From NCBI GenBank assembly GCA_964035575.1, contig OZ037889.1, positions 372,001-436,000 on the forward strand: a stretch of DNA of 64,000 bases, given 5' to 3'. The notes beneath the pieces are model-generated. The model was not told where the DNA came from, ran no database searches, and worked only from the letters and a program-made list of their open reading frames with translations. How positions within the stretch are numbered: the stretch's first letter is position 1; each line of letters begins with the position of its first letter. The stretch comes from Rhynchopus sp. YZ270_cl-10 (taxonomy: Eukaryota > Euglenozoa > Diplonemea > Diplonemida > Diplonemidae). Below are positions 11,841 to 21,715 of this stretch, piece by piece. The translations under genes and the position numbers were made by a program.

Positions 11841-13505
11841 CTAGACAGCCCAGTTGTCCCCAGACCAGTTGCCGGCTCCGGGGGAGTTGCTGTCAGTCCA
11901 GTTGCCAGTGCTGGGTGAGTTGCTGCTCTCGGTCCAGTTCACGGGTGAGTTGCTGTCAGTCCAGTTGCCAGTGCTGGGCGAGTTGCTGTTCTCAGTCCAG
12001 TTCATGGGGGAATTGCTGTCAGTCCAGTTCATGGGAGAGTTGCTGTCAGTCCAGTTGCCAGTGCTGGGTGAGTTGCTGCTCTCGGTCCAGTTCATGGGTG
12101 AGTTGCTGTCAGTCCAGTTCATGGGCGAGTTGCTGTCAGTCCAGTTGCCAGTGCTGGGTGAGTTGCTGCTCTCGGTCCAGTTCATGGGGGAGTTGCTGTC
12201 AGTCCAGTTGCCAGTGCTGGGTGAGTTGCTGCTCTCGGTCCAGTTCATGGGTGCGTTGCTGTCAGTCCAGTTCATGGGCGAGTTGCTGTCAGTCCAGTTG
12301 CCAGTGCTGGGTGAGTTGCTGCTCTCGGTCCAGTTCATGGGTGCGTTGCTGTCAGTCCAGTTGCCAGTGCTGGGCGAGTTGCTGTTCTCAGTCCAGTTCA
12401 TGGGGGAATTGCTGTCAGTCCAGTTCATGGGAGAGTTGCTGTCAGTCCAGTTACCAGTGCTGGGCGAGTAGCTGCCGTCAGTCCAGTTCATGGGAGAGTT
12501 GCTGTCAGTCCAGTTGCCAGTGCTGGGTGAGTTGCTGCTCTCAGTCCAGTTCATGGGTGAGTTGCTGTCAGTCCAGTTACCAGTGCTGGGTGAGTTGCTG
12601 CTCTCAGTCCAGTTCATGGGGGAATTGCTGTCAGTCCAGTTGCCAGTGCTGGGTGAGTTGCTGCTCTCAGTCCAGTTCATGGGAGAGTTGCTGTCAGTCC
12701 AGTTGCCAGTGCTGGGCCAGTTGCTGCTCTCGGTCCAGTTCATGGGTGCGTTGCTGTCAGTCCAGTTGCCAGTGCTGGGGGAGTTGCTGTCAGTAGTAAT
12801 GGGTGCGTTGTTGCTGTCAGTCCAGTTGCCAGTGCTGGGGGAGTTGCTGCCAGTGGTAATGGGTGCGTTACTGCTGTCAGTCCAGTCACTGGGTGAGTTG
12901 CTGCCAGTAGTAATGGGTGCGTTGCTGCTGTCAGTCCAGTCACTGGGCGAGTTGCTGCCAGTAGTAATGGGTGCGTTGCTGCTGTCAGTCCAGTCACTGG
13001 GTGAGTTGCTGCCAGTGGTAATGGGTGCGTTGCTGCTGTCAGTCCAGTCACTGGGTGAGTTGCTGCCAGTAGTAATGGGTGCGTTGCTGCTGTCAGTCCA
13101 GTCACTGGGCGAGTTGCTGCCAGTAGTAATGGGTGCGTTGCTGCTGTCAGTCCAGTCACTGGGTGAGTTGCTGCCAGTGGTAATGGGTGCGTTGCTGCTG
13201 TCAGTCCAGTCACTGGGTGAGTTGCTAGAAGTGGGCGGCAACGGAGGCAACGGCACAGTGGTGCCCGTTGTGTTCGTCATGTTCGGAAGTGTGGCGGAAC
13301 CAGAGCCACCACCACAGACACAGCAGGCCTCGAGCGCGACGTGCTCGTTCCTGTAGTCGCTGCCGTAGCGCGCGCAGTTGTTGTCACGTGCGTACCACTT
13401 GCAGTTGTAGCGGCTGCCGTCAATATCATGCCAGCCCTTGCCCGACTCCTGACGCAGGTCTTTGCATGGCGTAGCAAGCGCAAGCAGGACAATGGAGGTC
13501 AACAT
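11841..13505 (-). CDS. Secreted NWT-repeat glycoprotein, copy A
   Basis: 554 residues from MLTSIVLLALA, a short signal peptide. I chose this ATG because the longer upstream frame is not conserved in copy C. A Cys-rich domain of about 50 residues follows: pattern KGWHDIDGSRYNC, WYARDNNC, YGSDYRNEHVALEACCVCGGG. Similar W...C.WY...C..YG...ACC.CGGG modules are common in secreted proteins of microbial eukaryotes. Then come seven 18-residue units (NSPSDWTDSSNAPITTGS) and a long array of SPSTGNWTDSN and SPMNWTESS units. Nearly every NWT in the second array is an N-glycosylation sequon. No membrane span or GPI signal is evident at the C-terminus (NWSGDNWAV), so it is probably released or held by the cell coat. 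Confidence 0.85.
   Translation of the reverse strand: MLTSIVLLALATPCKDLRQESGKGWHDIDGSRYNCKWYARDNNCARYGSDYRNEHVALEACCVCGGGSGSATLPNMTNTTGTTVPLPPLPPTSSNSPSDWTDSSNAPITTGSNSPSDWTDSSNAPITTGSNSPSDWTDSSNAPITTGSNSPSDWTDSSNAPITTGSNSPSDWTDSSNAPITTGSNSPSDWTDSSNAPITTGSNSPSDWTDSSNAPITTGSNSPSTGNWTDSNNAPITTDSNSPSTGNWTDSNAPMNWTESSNWPSTGNWTDSNSPMNWTESSNSPSTGNWTDSNSPMNWTESSNSPSTGNWTDSNSPMNWTESSNSPSTGNWTDSNSPMNWTDGSYSPSTGNWTDSNSPMNWTDSNSPMNWTENSNSPSTGNWTDSNAPMNWTESSNSPSTGNWTDSNSPMNWTDSNAPMNWTESSNSPSTGNWTDSNSPMNWTESSNSPSTGNWTDSNSPMNWTDSNSPMNWTESSNSPSTGNWTDSNSPMNWTDSNSPMNWTENSNSPSTGNWTDSNSPVNWTESSNSPSTGNWTDSNSPGAGNWSGDNWAV
11875..13220 (-). repeat. Coding minisatellite in copy A (63/27/54 bp units)
   Basis: Built from 27 bp and 36 bp half-units (NSPMNWTDS/E and NSPSTGNWTDS) that combine into 63 bp, plus a 54 bp class nearest the N-terminus. 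All unit lengths are multiples of three. Equivalent arrays occupy about 14597-15950 and 17328-20230. Confidence 0.85.
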
Positions 13506-14562
13506 TGTTGTGTGTGTTTTATCTGTGAGGACTCGCAAAGTGATTTCAAAAAAGAGGGTGTTGTGGGTGATGTTTATCCAACAATGAAGGGGCAGGGGGG
13601 AAGACAGATATTTTATTGTTGAAAACGATGAAGACACCAATTCAAATATGGTGACTGATTGGTTAAAAACAATTTGGCAAAGACCCGTTGTGCTGCGATC
13701 GTGCCTTTTTTACTACAACGCCAGACACAGTATAAAAGAAACTCCTCCAAAAGAAGAAGGCCTGCTGTGGAGGCGCGGGTCTTTCTCTCATACTGTGTCC
13801 ACATTGTCAAAACAGAATCCCTGAGATCCTCGAGAGATGAGTGGAGCGGGGCACACATTCCTCAGGAGTCGTGAAAGAGCACAAAGGGGTCTTGACGTAA
13901 AATAAAGAAAATGGGGCATGAGAGCAAAAAAGGGGAAATATCAAAAAAGATGGGATTTGGCAGCATGTGTGTATCGAAGCAGCTTTGTGTGCTATGTCAC
14001 CTCACATGACAAAATGGGATCAATGTGGTTTTCAAATAGAAAAAAAGGCAGATCGTGAACGTCATCTCCGCACATAGGCAGTCAGAAGTGTGCTGAGACA
14101 GAATGTTCAACAATGAAAAACGAAAGATGCCAACAAAATATTATTTGTAAGACGAGCAGTGCTGGGTCACCTCACAAATAAAATACAAGAGGAAGGGGGG
14201 AGAGGAGGGGTGAACACAAAGGATACGACCTTGGTTCTTAAAGCTTCTTTGAGAGGGAGAATATCCAATAAAAATGGAACGCTTTCGAAGATTGTGAACA
14301 ACGAAACAGAATAATGCACAGGGAACGTCGCACTATGTCTGCCTGAATTTCTTCTTCCCAAAACGCATGTATGTGCTGTACTTTGCGAGCATCGATGAAC
14401 AGTTTCATCTGCAAGAGAGTATGCAATAAAAATGTTGAACAAAAATGAACGTCAAAATAAAACGAGAAGTTGAAAGTGCAAACGTCATAAAAAACCAAAA
14501 AATAAAACACCAGAAATATTCATCATTCCTGTAGTGTCTAGGTGTCATGCAGGGCTCCTCCT

Positions 14563-16236
14563 CTAGACAGCCCAGTTGTCCCCAGACCAGTTGCCGGCTC
14601 CGGGGGAGTTGCTGTCAGTCCAGTTGCCAGTGCTGGGTGAGTTGCTGCTCTCGGTCCAGTTCACGGGTGAGTTGCTGTCAGTCCAGTTGCCAGTGCTGGG
14701 CGAGTTGCTGTTCTCAGTCCAGTTCATGGGGGAATTGCTGTCAGTCCAGTTCATGGGAGAGTTGCTGTCAGTCCAGTTGCCAGTGCTGGGTGAGTTGCTG
14801 CTCTCGGTCCAGTTCATGGGTGAGTTGCTGTCAGTCCAGTTCATGGGCGAGTTGCTGTCAGTCCAGTTGCCAGTGCTGGGTGAGTTGCTGCTCTCGGTCC
14901 AGTTCATGGGTGCGTTGCTGTCAGTCCAGTTGCCAGTGCTGGGCGAGTTGCTGCTCTCAGTCCAGTTCATGGGGGAGTTGCTGTCAGTCCAGTTGCCAGT
15001 GCTGGGTGAGTTGCTGCTCTCGGTCCAGTTCATGGGTGCGTTGCTGTCAGTCCAGTTCATGGGCGAGTTGCTGTCAGTCCAGTTGCCAGTGCTGGGTGAG
15101 TTGCTGCTCTCGGTCCAGTTCATGGGTGCGTTGCTGTCAGTCCAGTTGCCAGTGCTGGGCGAGTTGCTGTTCTCAGTCCAGTTCATGGGGGAATTGCTGT
15201 CAGTCCAGTTCATGGGAGAGTTGCTGTCAGTCCAGTTACCAGTGCTGGGCGAGTAGCTGCCGTCAGTCCAGTTCATGGGAGAGTTGCTGTCAGTCCAGTT
15301 GCCAGTGCTGGGTGAGTTGCTGCTCTCAGTCCAGTTCATGGGTGAGTTGCTGTCAGTCCAGTTACCAGTGCTGGGTGAGTTGCTGCTCTCAGTCCAGTTC
15401 ATGGGGGAATTGCTGTCAGTCCAGTTGCCAGTGCTGGGTGAGTTGCTGCTCTCAGTCCAGTTCATGGGAGAGTTGCTGTCAGTCCAGTTGCCAGTGCTGG
15501 GCCAGTTGCTGCTCTCGGTCCAGTTCATGGGTGCGTTGCTGTCAGTCCAGTTGCCAGTGCTGGGGGAGTTGCTGTCAGTAGTAATGGGTGCGTTGTTGCT
15601 GTCAGTCCAGTTGCCAGTGCTGGGGGAGTTGCTGCCAGTGGTAATGGGTGCGTTACTGCTGTCAGTCCAGTCACTGGGTGAGTTGCTGCCAGTAGTAATG
15701 GGTGCGTTGCTGCTGTCAGTCCAGTCACTGGGTGAGTTGCTGCCAGTGGTAATGGGTGCGTTGCTGCTGTCAGTCCAGTCACTGGGTGAGTTGCTGCCAG
15801 TAGTAATGGGTGCGTTGCTGCTGTCAGTCCAGTCACTGGGCGAGTTGCTGCCAGTAGTAATGGGTGCGTTGCTGCTGTCAGTCCAGTCACTGGGTGAGTT
15901 GCTGCCAGTGGTAATGGGTGCGTTGCTGCTGTCAGTCCAGTCACTGGGTGAGTTGCTAGAAGTGGGCGGCAACGGAGGCAACGGCACAGTGGTGCCCGTT
16001 GTGTTCGTCATGTTCGGAAGTGTGGCGGAACCAGAGCCACCACCACAGACACAGCAGGCCTCGAGCGCGACGTGCTCGTTCCTGTAGTCGCTGCCGTAGC
16101 GCGCGCAGTTGTTGTCACGTGCGTACCACTTGCAGTTGTAGCGGCTGCCGTCAATATCATGCCAGCCCTTGCCCGACTCCTGACGCAGGTCTTTGCATGG
16201 CGTAGCAAGCGCAAGCAGGACAATGGAGGTCAACAT
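14563..16236 (-). CDS. Secreted NWT-repeat glycoprotein, copy B
   Basis: 557 residues, almost identical to copy A in the signal peptide, Cys-rich domain and C-terminus. It has six rather than seven of the 18-residue SPSDWTDSSNAPITTG units and one extra 21-residue SPSTGNWTDSNAPMNWTESS-type unit. The net gain of 9 bases (1,674 versus 1,665) equals one 63 bp unit gained minus one 54 bp unit lost. All changes keep frame. This copy-number shift within recent duplicates shows the internal minisatellite is actively changing. Confidence 0.85.
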   Translation of the reverse strand: MLTSIVLLALATPCKDLRQESGKGWHDIDGSRYNCKWYARDNNCARYGSDYRNEHVALEACCVCGGGSGSATLPNMTNTTGTTVPLPPLPPTSSNSPSDWTDSSNAPITTGSNSPSDWTDSSNAPITTGSNSPSDWTDSSNAPITTGSNSPSDWTDSSNAPITTGSNSPSDWTDSSNAPITTGSNSPSDWTDSSNAPITTGSNSPSTGNWTDSNNAPITTDSNSPSTGNWTDSNAPMNWTESSNWPSTGNWTDSNSPMNWTESSNSPSTGNWTDSNSPMNWTESSNSPSTGNWTDSNSPMNWTESSNSPSTGNWTDSNSPMNWTDGSYSPSTGNWTDSNSPMNWTDSNSPMNWTENSNSPSTGNWTDSNAPMNWTESSNSPSTGNWTDSNSPMNWTDSNAPMNWTESSNSPSTGNWTDSNSPMNWTESSNSPSTGNWTDSNAPMNWTESSNSPSTGNWTDSNSPMNWTDSNSPMNWTESSNSPSTGNWTDSNSPMNWTDSNSPMNWTENSNSPSTGNWTDSNSPVNWTESSNSPSTGNWTDSNSPGAGNWSGDNWAV

Positions 16237-17293
16237 TGTTGTGTGTGTTTTATCTGTGAGGACTCGCAAAGTGATTTCAAAAAAGAGGGTGTTGTGGGTG
16301 ATGTTTATCAGACAATGAAGGGGCAGGGGGGAAGACAGATATTTTATTGTTGAAAACGATGAAGACACCAATTCAAATATGGTGACTGATTGGTTAAAAA
16401 CAATTTGGCAAAGACCCGTTGTGCTGCGATCGTGCCTTTTTTACTACAACGCCAGACACAGTATAAAAGAAACTCCTCCAAAAGAAGAAGGCCTGCTGTG
16501 GAGGCGCGGGTCTTTCTCTCATACTGTGTCCACATTGTCAAAACAGAATCCCTGAGATCCTCGAGAGATGAGTGGAGCGGGGCACACATTCCTCAGGAGT
16601 CGTGAAAGAGCACAAAGGGGTCTTGACGTAAAATAAAGAAAATGGGGCATGAGAGCAAAAAAGGGGAAATATCAAAAAAGATGGGATTTGGCAGCATGTG
16701 TGTATCGAAGCAGCTTTGTGTGCTATGTCACCTCACATGACAAAATGGGATCAATGTGGTTTTCAAATAGAAAAAAAGGCAGATCGTGAACGTCATCTCC
16801 GCACATAGGCAGTCAGAAGTGTGCTGAGACAGAATGTTCAACAATGAAAAACGAAAGATGCCAACAAAATATTATTTGTAAGACGAGCAGTGCTGGGTCA
16901 CCTCACAAATAAAATACAAGAGGAAGGGGGGAGAGGAGGGGTGAACACAAAGGATACGACCTTGGTTCTTAAAGCTTCTTTGAGAGGGAGAATATTCAAT
17001 AAAAATGGAACGCTTTCGAAGATTGTGAACAACGAAACAGAATAATGCACAGGGAACGTCGCACTATGTCTGCCTGAATTTCTTCTTCCCAAAACGCATG
17101 TATGTGCTGTACTTTGCGAGCATCGATGAACAGTTTCATCTGCAAGAGAGTATGCAATAAAAATGTTGAACAAAAATGAACGTCAAAATAAAACGAGAAG
17201 TTGAAAGTGCAAACGTCATAAAAAACCAAAAAATAAAACACCAGAAATATTCATCATTCCTGTAGTGTCTAGGTGTCATGCAGGGCTCCTCCT

Positions 17294-20200
17294 CTAGACA
17301 GCCCAGTTGTCCCCAGACCAGTTGCCGGCTCCGGGGGAGTTGCTGTCAGTCCAGTTGCCAGTGCTGGGTGAGTTGCTGCTCTCGGTCCAGTTCACGGGTG
17401 AGTTGCTGTCAGTCCAGTTGCCAGTGCTGGGCGAGTTGCTGTTCTCAGTCCAGTTCATGGGGGAATTGCTGTCAGTCCAGTTCATGGGAGAGTTGCTGTC
17501 AGTCCAGTTGCCAGTGCTGGGTGAGTTGCTGCTCTCGGTCCAGTTCATGGGGGAGTTGCTGTCAGTCCAGTTACCAGTGCTGGGCGAGTAGCTGCCGTCA
17601 GTCCAGTTCATGGGAGAGTTGCTGTCAGTCCAGTTGCCAGTGCTGGGTGAGTTGCTGCTCTCAGTCCAGTTCATGGGTGAGTTGCTGTCAGTCCAGTTAC
17701 CAGTGCTGGGGGAGTTGCTGCTCTCAGTCCAGTTCATGGGGGAGTTGCTGTCAGTCCAGTTACCAGTGCTGGGCGAGTAGCTGCCGTCAGTCCAGTTCAT
17801 GGGAGAGTTGCTGTCAGTCCAGTTGCCAGTGCTGGGCGAGTTGCTGTTCTCAGTCCAGTTCATGGGGGAGTTGCTGTCAGTCCAGTTACCAGTGCTGGGC
17901 GAGTAGCTGCCGTCAGTCCAGTTCATGGGCGAGTTGCTGTCAGTCCAGTTGCCAGTGCTGGGTGAGTTGCTGCTCTCAGTCCAGTTCATGGGGGAGTTGC
18001 TGTCAGTCCAGTTCATGGGCGAGTTGCTGTCAGTCCAGTTGCCAGTGCTGGGTGAGTTGCTGCTCTCGGTCCAGTTCATGGGTGCGTTGCTGTCAGTCCA
18101 GTTCATGGGCGAGTTGCTGTCAGTCCAGTTGCCAGTGCTGGGTGAGTTGCTGCTCTCGGTCCAGTTCATGGGTGCGTTGCTGTCAGTCCAGTTGCCAGTG
18201 CTGGGTGAGTTGCTGCTCTCGGTCCAGTTCATGGGTGCGTTGCTGTCAGTCCAGTTCATGGGCGAGTTGCTGTCAGTCCAGTTGCCAGTGCTGGGTGAGT
18301 TGCTGCTCTCGGTCCAGTTCATGGGTGCGTTGCTGTCAGTCCAGTTCATGGGCGAGTTGCTGTCAGTCCAGTTGCCAGTGCTGGGTGAGTTGCTGCTCTC
18401 GGTCCAGTTCATGGGTGCGTTGCTGTCAGTCCAGTTCATGGGCGAGTTGCTGTCAGTCCAGTTGCCAGTGCTGGGTGAGTTGCTGCTCTCGGTCCAGTTC
18501 ATGGGTGCGTTGCTGTCAGTCCAGTTGCCAGTGCTGGGCGAGTTGCTGTTCTCAGTCCAGTTCATGGGGGAATTGCTGTCAGTCCAGTTCATGGGAGAGT
18601 TGCTGTCAGTCCAGTTGCCAGTGCTGGGTGAGTTGCTGCTCTCGGTCCAGTTCATGGGTGCGTTGCTGTCAGTCCAGTTCATGGGCGAGTTGCTGTCAGT
18701 CCAGTTGCCAGTGCTGGGTGAGTTGCTGCTCTCAGTCCAGTTCATGGGTGAGTTGCTGTCAGTCCAGTTACCAGTGCTGGGGGAGTTGCTGCTCTCAGTC
18801 CAGTGCATGGGGGAGTTGCTGTCAGTCCAGTTGCCAGTGCTGGGTGAGTTGCTGCTCTCGGTCCAGTTCATGGGTGCGTTGCTGTCAGTCCAGTTACCAG
18901 TGCTGGGTGAGTTGCTGCTCTCGGTCCAGTTCATGGGGGAGTTGCTATCAGTCCAGTTCATGGGCGAGTTGCTGTCAGTCCAGTTGCCAGTGCTGGGTGA
19001 GTTGCTGCTCTCGGTCCAGTTCATGGGGGAGTTGCTATCAGTCCAGTTCATGGGCGAGTTGCTGTCAGTCCAGTTGCCAGTGCTGGGCGAGTTGCTGTTC
19101 TCAGTCCAGTTCATGGGGGAATTGCTGTCAGTCCAGTTCATGGGAGAGTTGCTGTCAGTCCAGTTGCCAGTGCTGGGTGAGTTGCTGCTCTCGGTCCAGT
19201 TCATGGGTGCGTTGCTGTCAGTCCAGTTCATGGGCGAGTTGCTGTCAGTCCAGTTGCCAGTGCTGGGTGAGTTGCTGCTCTCAGTCCAGTTCATGGGTGA
19301 GTTGCTGTCAGTCCAGTTACCAGTGCTGGGGGAGTTGCTGCTCTCAGTCCAGTGCATGGGGGAGTTGCTGTCAGTCCAGTTGCCAGTGCTGGGTGAGTTG
19401 CTGCTCTCGGTCCAGTTCATGGGTGCGTTGCTGTCAGTCCAGTTACCAGTGCTGGGTGAGTTGCTGCTCTCGGTCCAGTTCATGGGGGAGTTGCTATCAG
19501 TCCAGTTCATGGGCGAGTTGCTGTCAGTCCAGTTGCCAGTGCTGGGTGAGTTGCTGCTCTCGGTCCAGTTCATGGGGGAGTTGCTATCAGTCCAGTTCAT
19601 GGGCGAGTTGCTGTCAGTCCAGTTGCCAGTGCTGGGTGAGTTGCTGCTCTCGGTCCAGTTCATGGGTGAGTTGCTGTCAGTCCAGTTGCCAGTGCTGGGT
19701 GAGTTGCTGCTCTCGGTCCAGTTCATGGGTGCGTTGCTGTCAGTCCAGTTGCCAGTGCTGGGTGAGTTGCTGCTCTCGGTCCAGTTCATGGGAGAGTTGC
19801 TGTCAGTCCAGTTGCCAGTGCTGGGTGAGTTGCTGCTCTCGGTCCAGTTCATGGGGGAGTTGCTGTCAGTCCAGTTGCCAGTGCTGGGTGAGTTGCTGCT
19901 CTCGGTCCAGTTCATGGGTGCGTTGCTGTCAGTCCAGTTGCCAGTGCTGGGCGAGTAGCTGCCGTCAGTCCAGTTCATGGGTGCGTTACTGCTGTCAGTC
20001 CAGTTGCCAGTGCTGGGTGCGTTGCTGCTGTCAGTCCAGTTCATGGGGGAGTTGCTGTCAGTCCAGTTGCCAGTGCTGGGCGAGTTGCTGCCGTCAGTCC
20101 AGTCACTGGGCGAGTTGCTGCCAGTAGTAATGGGTGCGTTGCTGCTGTCAGTCCAGTCACTGGGCGAGTTGCTGCCAGTAGTAATGGGTGCGTTGCTGCT

Positions 20201-20506
20201 GTCAGTCCAGTCACTGGGTGAGTTGCTAGAAGTGGGCGGCAACGGAGGCAACGGCACAGTGGTGCCCGTTGTGTTCGTCATGTTCGGAAGTGTGGCGGAA
20301 CCAGAGCCACCACCACAGACACAGCAGGCCTCGAGCGCGACGTGCTCGTTCCTGTAGTCGCTGCCGTAGCGCGCGCAGTTGTTGTCACGTGCGTACCACT
20401 TGCAGTTGTAGCGGCTGCCGTCAATATCATGCCAGCCCTTGCCCGACTCCTGACGGAGGTCTTTGCATGGCGCAGCAAGCGCAAGCAGGACAATGGAGGT
20501 TAACAT
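17294..20506 (-). CDS. Secreted NWT-repeat glycoprotein, long copy C
   Basis: 1,070 residues, nearly twice the length of copies A and B. The N-terminal signal peptide (MLTSIVLLALAAPC) and Cys-rich domain match the others. The 18-residue SPSDWTDSSNAPITTG block is reduced to two full units, while the NWT block is greatly expanded, with higher-order duplications. One example is a segment containing the unusual SPMHWTESS unit, which appears twice. Its 5' flank is unrelated to those of A and B, so it may use a different promoter. The whole array lacks stop codons in frame despite extensive recombination, consistent with selection to keep the product. Confidence 0.85.
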   Translation of the reverse strand: MLTSIVLLALAAPCKDLRQESGKGWHDIDGSRYNCKWYARDNNCARYGSDYRNEHVALEACCVCGGGSGSATLPNMTNTTGTTVPLPPLPPTSSNSPSDWTDSSNAPITTGSNSPSDWTDSSNAPITTGSNSPSDWTDGSNSPSTGNWTDSNSPMNWTDSSNAPSTGNWTDSSNAPMNWTDGSYSPSTGNWTDSNAPMNWTESSNSPSTGNWTDSNSPMNWTESSNSPSTGNWTDSNSPMNWTESSNSPSTGNWTDSNAPMNWTESSNSPSTGNWTDSNSPMNWTESSNSPSTGNWTDSNSPMNWTDSNSPMNWTESSNSPSTGNWTDSNSPMNWTDSNSPMNWTESSNSPSTGNWTDSNAPMNWTESSNSPSTGNWTDSNSPMHWTESSNSPSTGNWTDSNSPMNWTESSNSPSTGNWTDSNSPMNWTDSNAPMNWTESSNSPSTGNWTDSNSPMNWTDSNSPMNWTENSNSPSTGNWTDSNSPMNWTDSNSPMNWTESSNSPSTGNWTDSNSPMNWTDSNSPMNWTESSNSPSTGNWTDSNAPMNWTESSNSPSTGNWTDSNSPMHWTESSNSPSTGNWTDSNSPMNWTESSNSPSTGNWTDSNSPMNWTDSNAPMNWTESSNSPSTGNWTDSNSPMNWTDSNSPMNWTENSNSPSTGNWTDSNAPMNWTESSNSPSTGNWTDSNSPMNWTDSNAPMNWTESSNSPSTGNWTDSNSPMNWTDSNAPMNWTESSNSPSTGNWTDSNSPMNWTDSNAPMNWTESSNSPSTGNWTDSNAPMNWTESSNSPSTGNWTDSNSPMNWTDSNAPMNWTESSNSPSTGNWTDSNSPMNWTDSNSPMNWTESSNSPSTGNWTDSNSPMNWTDGSYSPSTGNWTDSNSPMNWTENSNSPSTGNWTDSNSPMNWTDGSYSPSTGNWTDSNSPMNWTESSNSPSTGNWTDSNSPMNWTESSNSPSTGNWTDSNSPMNWTDGSYSPSTGNWTDSNSPMNWTESSNSPSTGNWTDSNSPMNWTDSNSPMNWTENSNSPSTGNWTDSNSPVNWTESSNSPSTGNWTDSNSPGAGNWSGDNWAV

Positions 20507-20518
20507 TGTTATGTGTGT

Positions 20519-21715
20519 TTTATCTGTGAGGTGGAGGGGGGTGAACATTATGTGCCTGTTGTACCTCCACAGCACATCACCGGCCCTGAGACAAGACGAT
20601 GAGCGTATTGTGGAGCACCCCCAATCGGTGCAATCCTCATGTCTGATGAGTACTCAGGTCGTGTGCGCTTGTCTGTTGTCCTTGTCTGTGGTGACACAGG
20701 AATCGCTCCCCTGACCGTAGTGGACCGCAAGAAGACTCAGTACGCTGAGTTTTATTACATGGCATTACGAAAGGACATTAAAAAAGCCATGGAACGTGTC
20801 TACTTCCCCTGGCGCTGCGTCGCAGTTTCGCACACGTGAGTCCAGATTGACGGGGACCATGCGGAACTGTGGTTTCTCTTCCTCGGGATGGGGGGTAAAG
20901 GGCATTGGTCTGCCTTTTTGCTTGTGCTTGCAGAGGACTGGGTTGAGTGTACGCACAGCTGCAAGCGCTCTTCAAGTCAAGAACTCGCGACAAAATTCAC
21001 CTGCTTCCTCATGGCGGTATCCTCCGAAAGTTGCTTACCTCTACTGATACACGTCTACAGAAACTGCTTTCTTGGACAATGGAATGCTGAGTGTATTAAT
21101 CGGTACCAGGATAGCGTCAACAAAAGGTTCGCGAGTTTTTAGCGAGTATTGTTTCCTTTCATGTGTTCCTCTTTTTGCTCGAGTGGACTCTGACGGGGAG
21201 TTCCTGGCACAGGGGGGGCACGTACGTGCACTCGATGAGCCACTGGTTCGGCCCAGAGGACTGCCATAAGAAGTACCCTGGACTGCAATGGAGCTCAGAC
21301 TATTTGACAGATCCGAGGGAAGTGAAAGAACATGGCTTGAGTATCGGAGGTTTTGTGGCCATATTTGTTGTTGGCTTCTAAGTGGCTCGAATTTAAAAAG
21401 GGGGGCAATATTTTCTTCCGACACATACACTACAAGTACAGTAGGGGGAAAGGGGTGGGGGTTGCAAGAAAAAATGGTACAAATCAGCAAAATCTAGATG
21501 TGCTTCTGGAAAGCTTGGAAGCTGAACACGCCTCTCTGCGCACATGAGAAACTTCTTTTGTAAGGTGACGCATATCACCCACCCTGGTAGGTGCACTTCC
21601 CCACTCAGGCTAGGATACGTTTTTGTTATGTCGACAATCGCCGCACCCACCTTGGTGGGTAACCAGGTGTCTGTCCTCAATGTTGGCCACAGCCTGCTAT
21701 ACTCCCATATTTCTA
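20519..21715 (+). pseudogene. Coding-like sequence on the plus strand, unknown family, apparently broken
   Basis: Between the glycoprotein array and the SAM/WW gene, the plus strand has stretches with protein-like composition, for example 20639-20836 and 20850-21140, plus a shorter one near 21163-21380. I do not recognise a family. The stretches do not form one intact gene and no introns of the local GTAT type explain the gaps, so I treat this as a decayed gene or mobile-element remnant. It is one of only three places where the plus strand looks coding at all. Confidence 0.35.

Larger units (their letters stand above)
10836..20518. repeat. Tandem triplication of glycoprotein gene plus 3' flank
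   Basis: Three head-to-tail units each contain a 3' flank of about 1 kb and an NWT-repeat gene. The first two repeat periods are 2,722 and 2,731 bp; the third unit is longer because its internal repeat array is expanded. The non-coding flanks (10836-11840, 13558-14562, 16289-17293) differ at only isolated bases, for example CCAATA versus TCAATA near 16996, so the duplication is recent or homogenised. Units 1 and 2 share the same sequence 5' of their genes. Unit 3 diverges abruptly after TTATCTGTGAGG, marking the edge of the duplicated block. Confidence 0.93.

Noticed and set aside
13506-13640. Longer N-terminus for glycoprotein copies A and B
   Set aside because: The extension is not conserved in copy C and would bury the signal peptide 45 residues inside the protein.
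11825-20127. Long plus-strand open frames of Cys/Ser/Trp-rich or Leu/Val/Gln-rich composition (up to 949 codons)
   Set aside because: They are shadows of the minus-strand minisatellite, whose unit lengths are multiples of three and which happens to lack stops in several frames. They have no signal peptide or conserved head, while the minus frame has both.
10836-20518. CRISPR-like array because of regular short repeats
   Set aside because: The repeats are coding, lack unique spacers, and the genome is eukaryotic.
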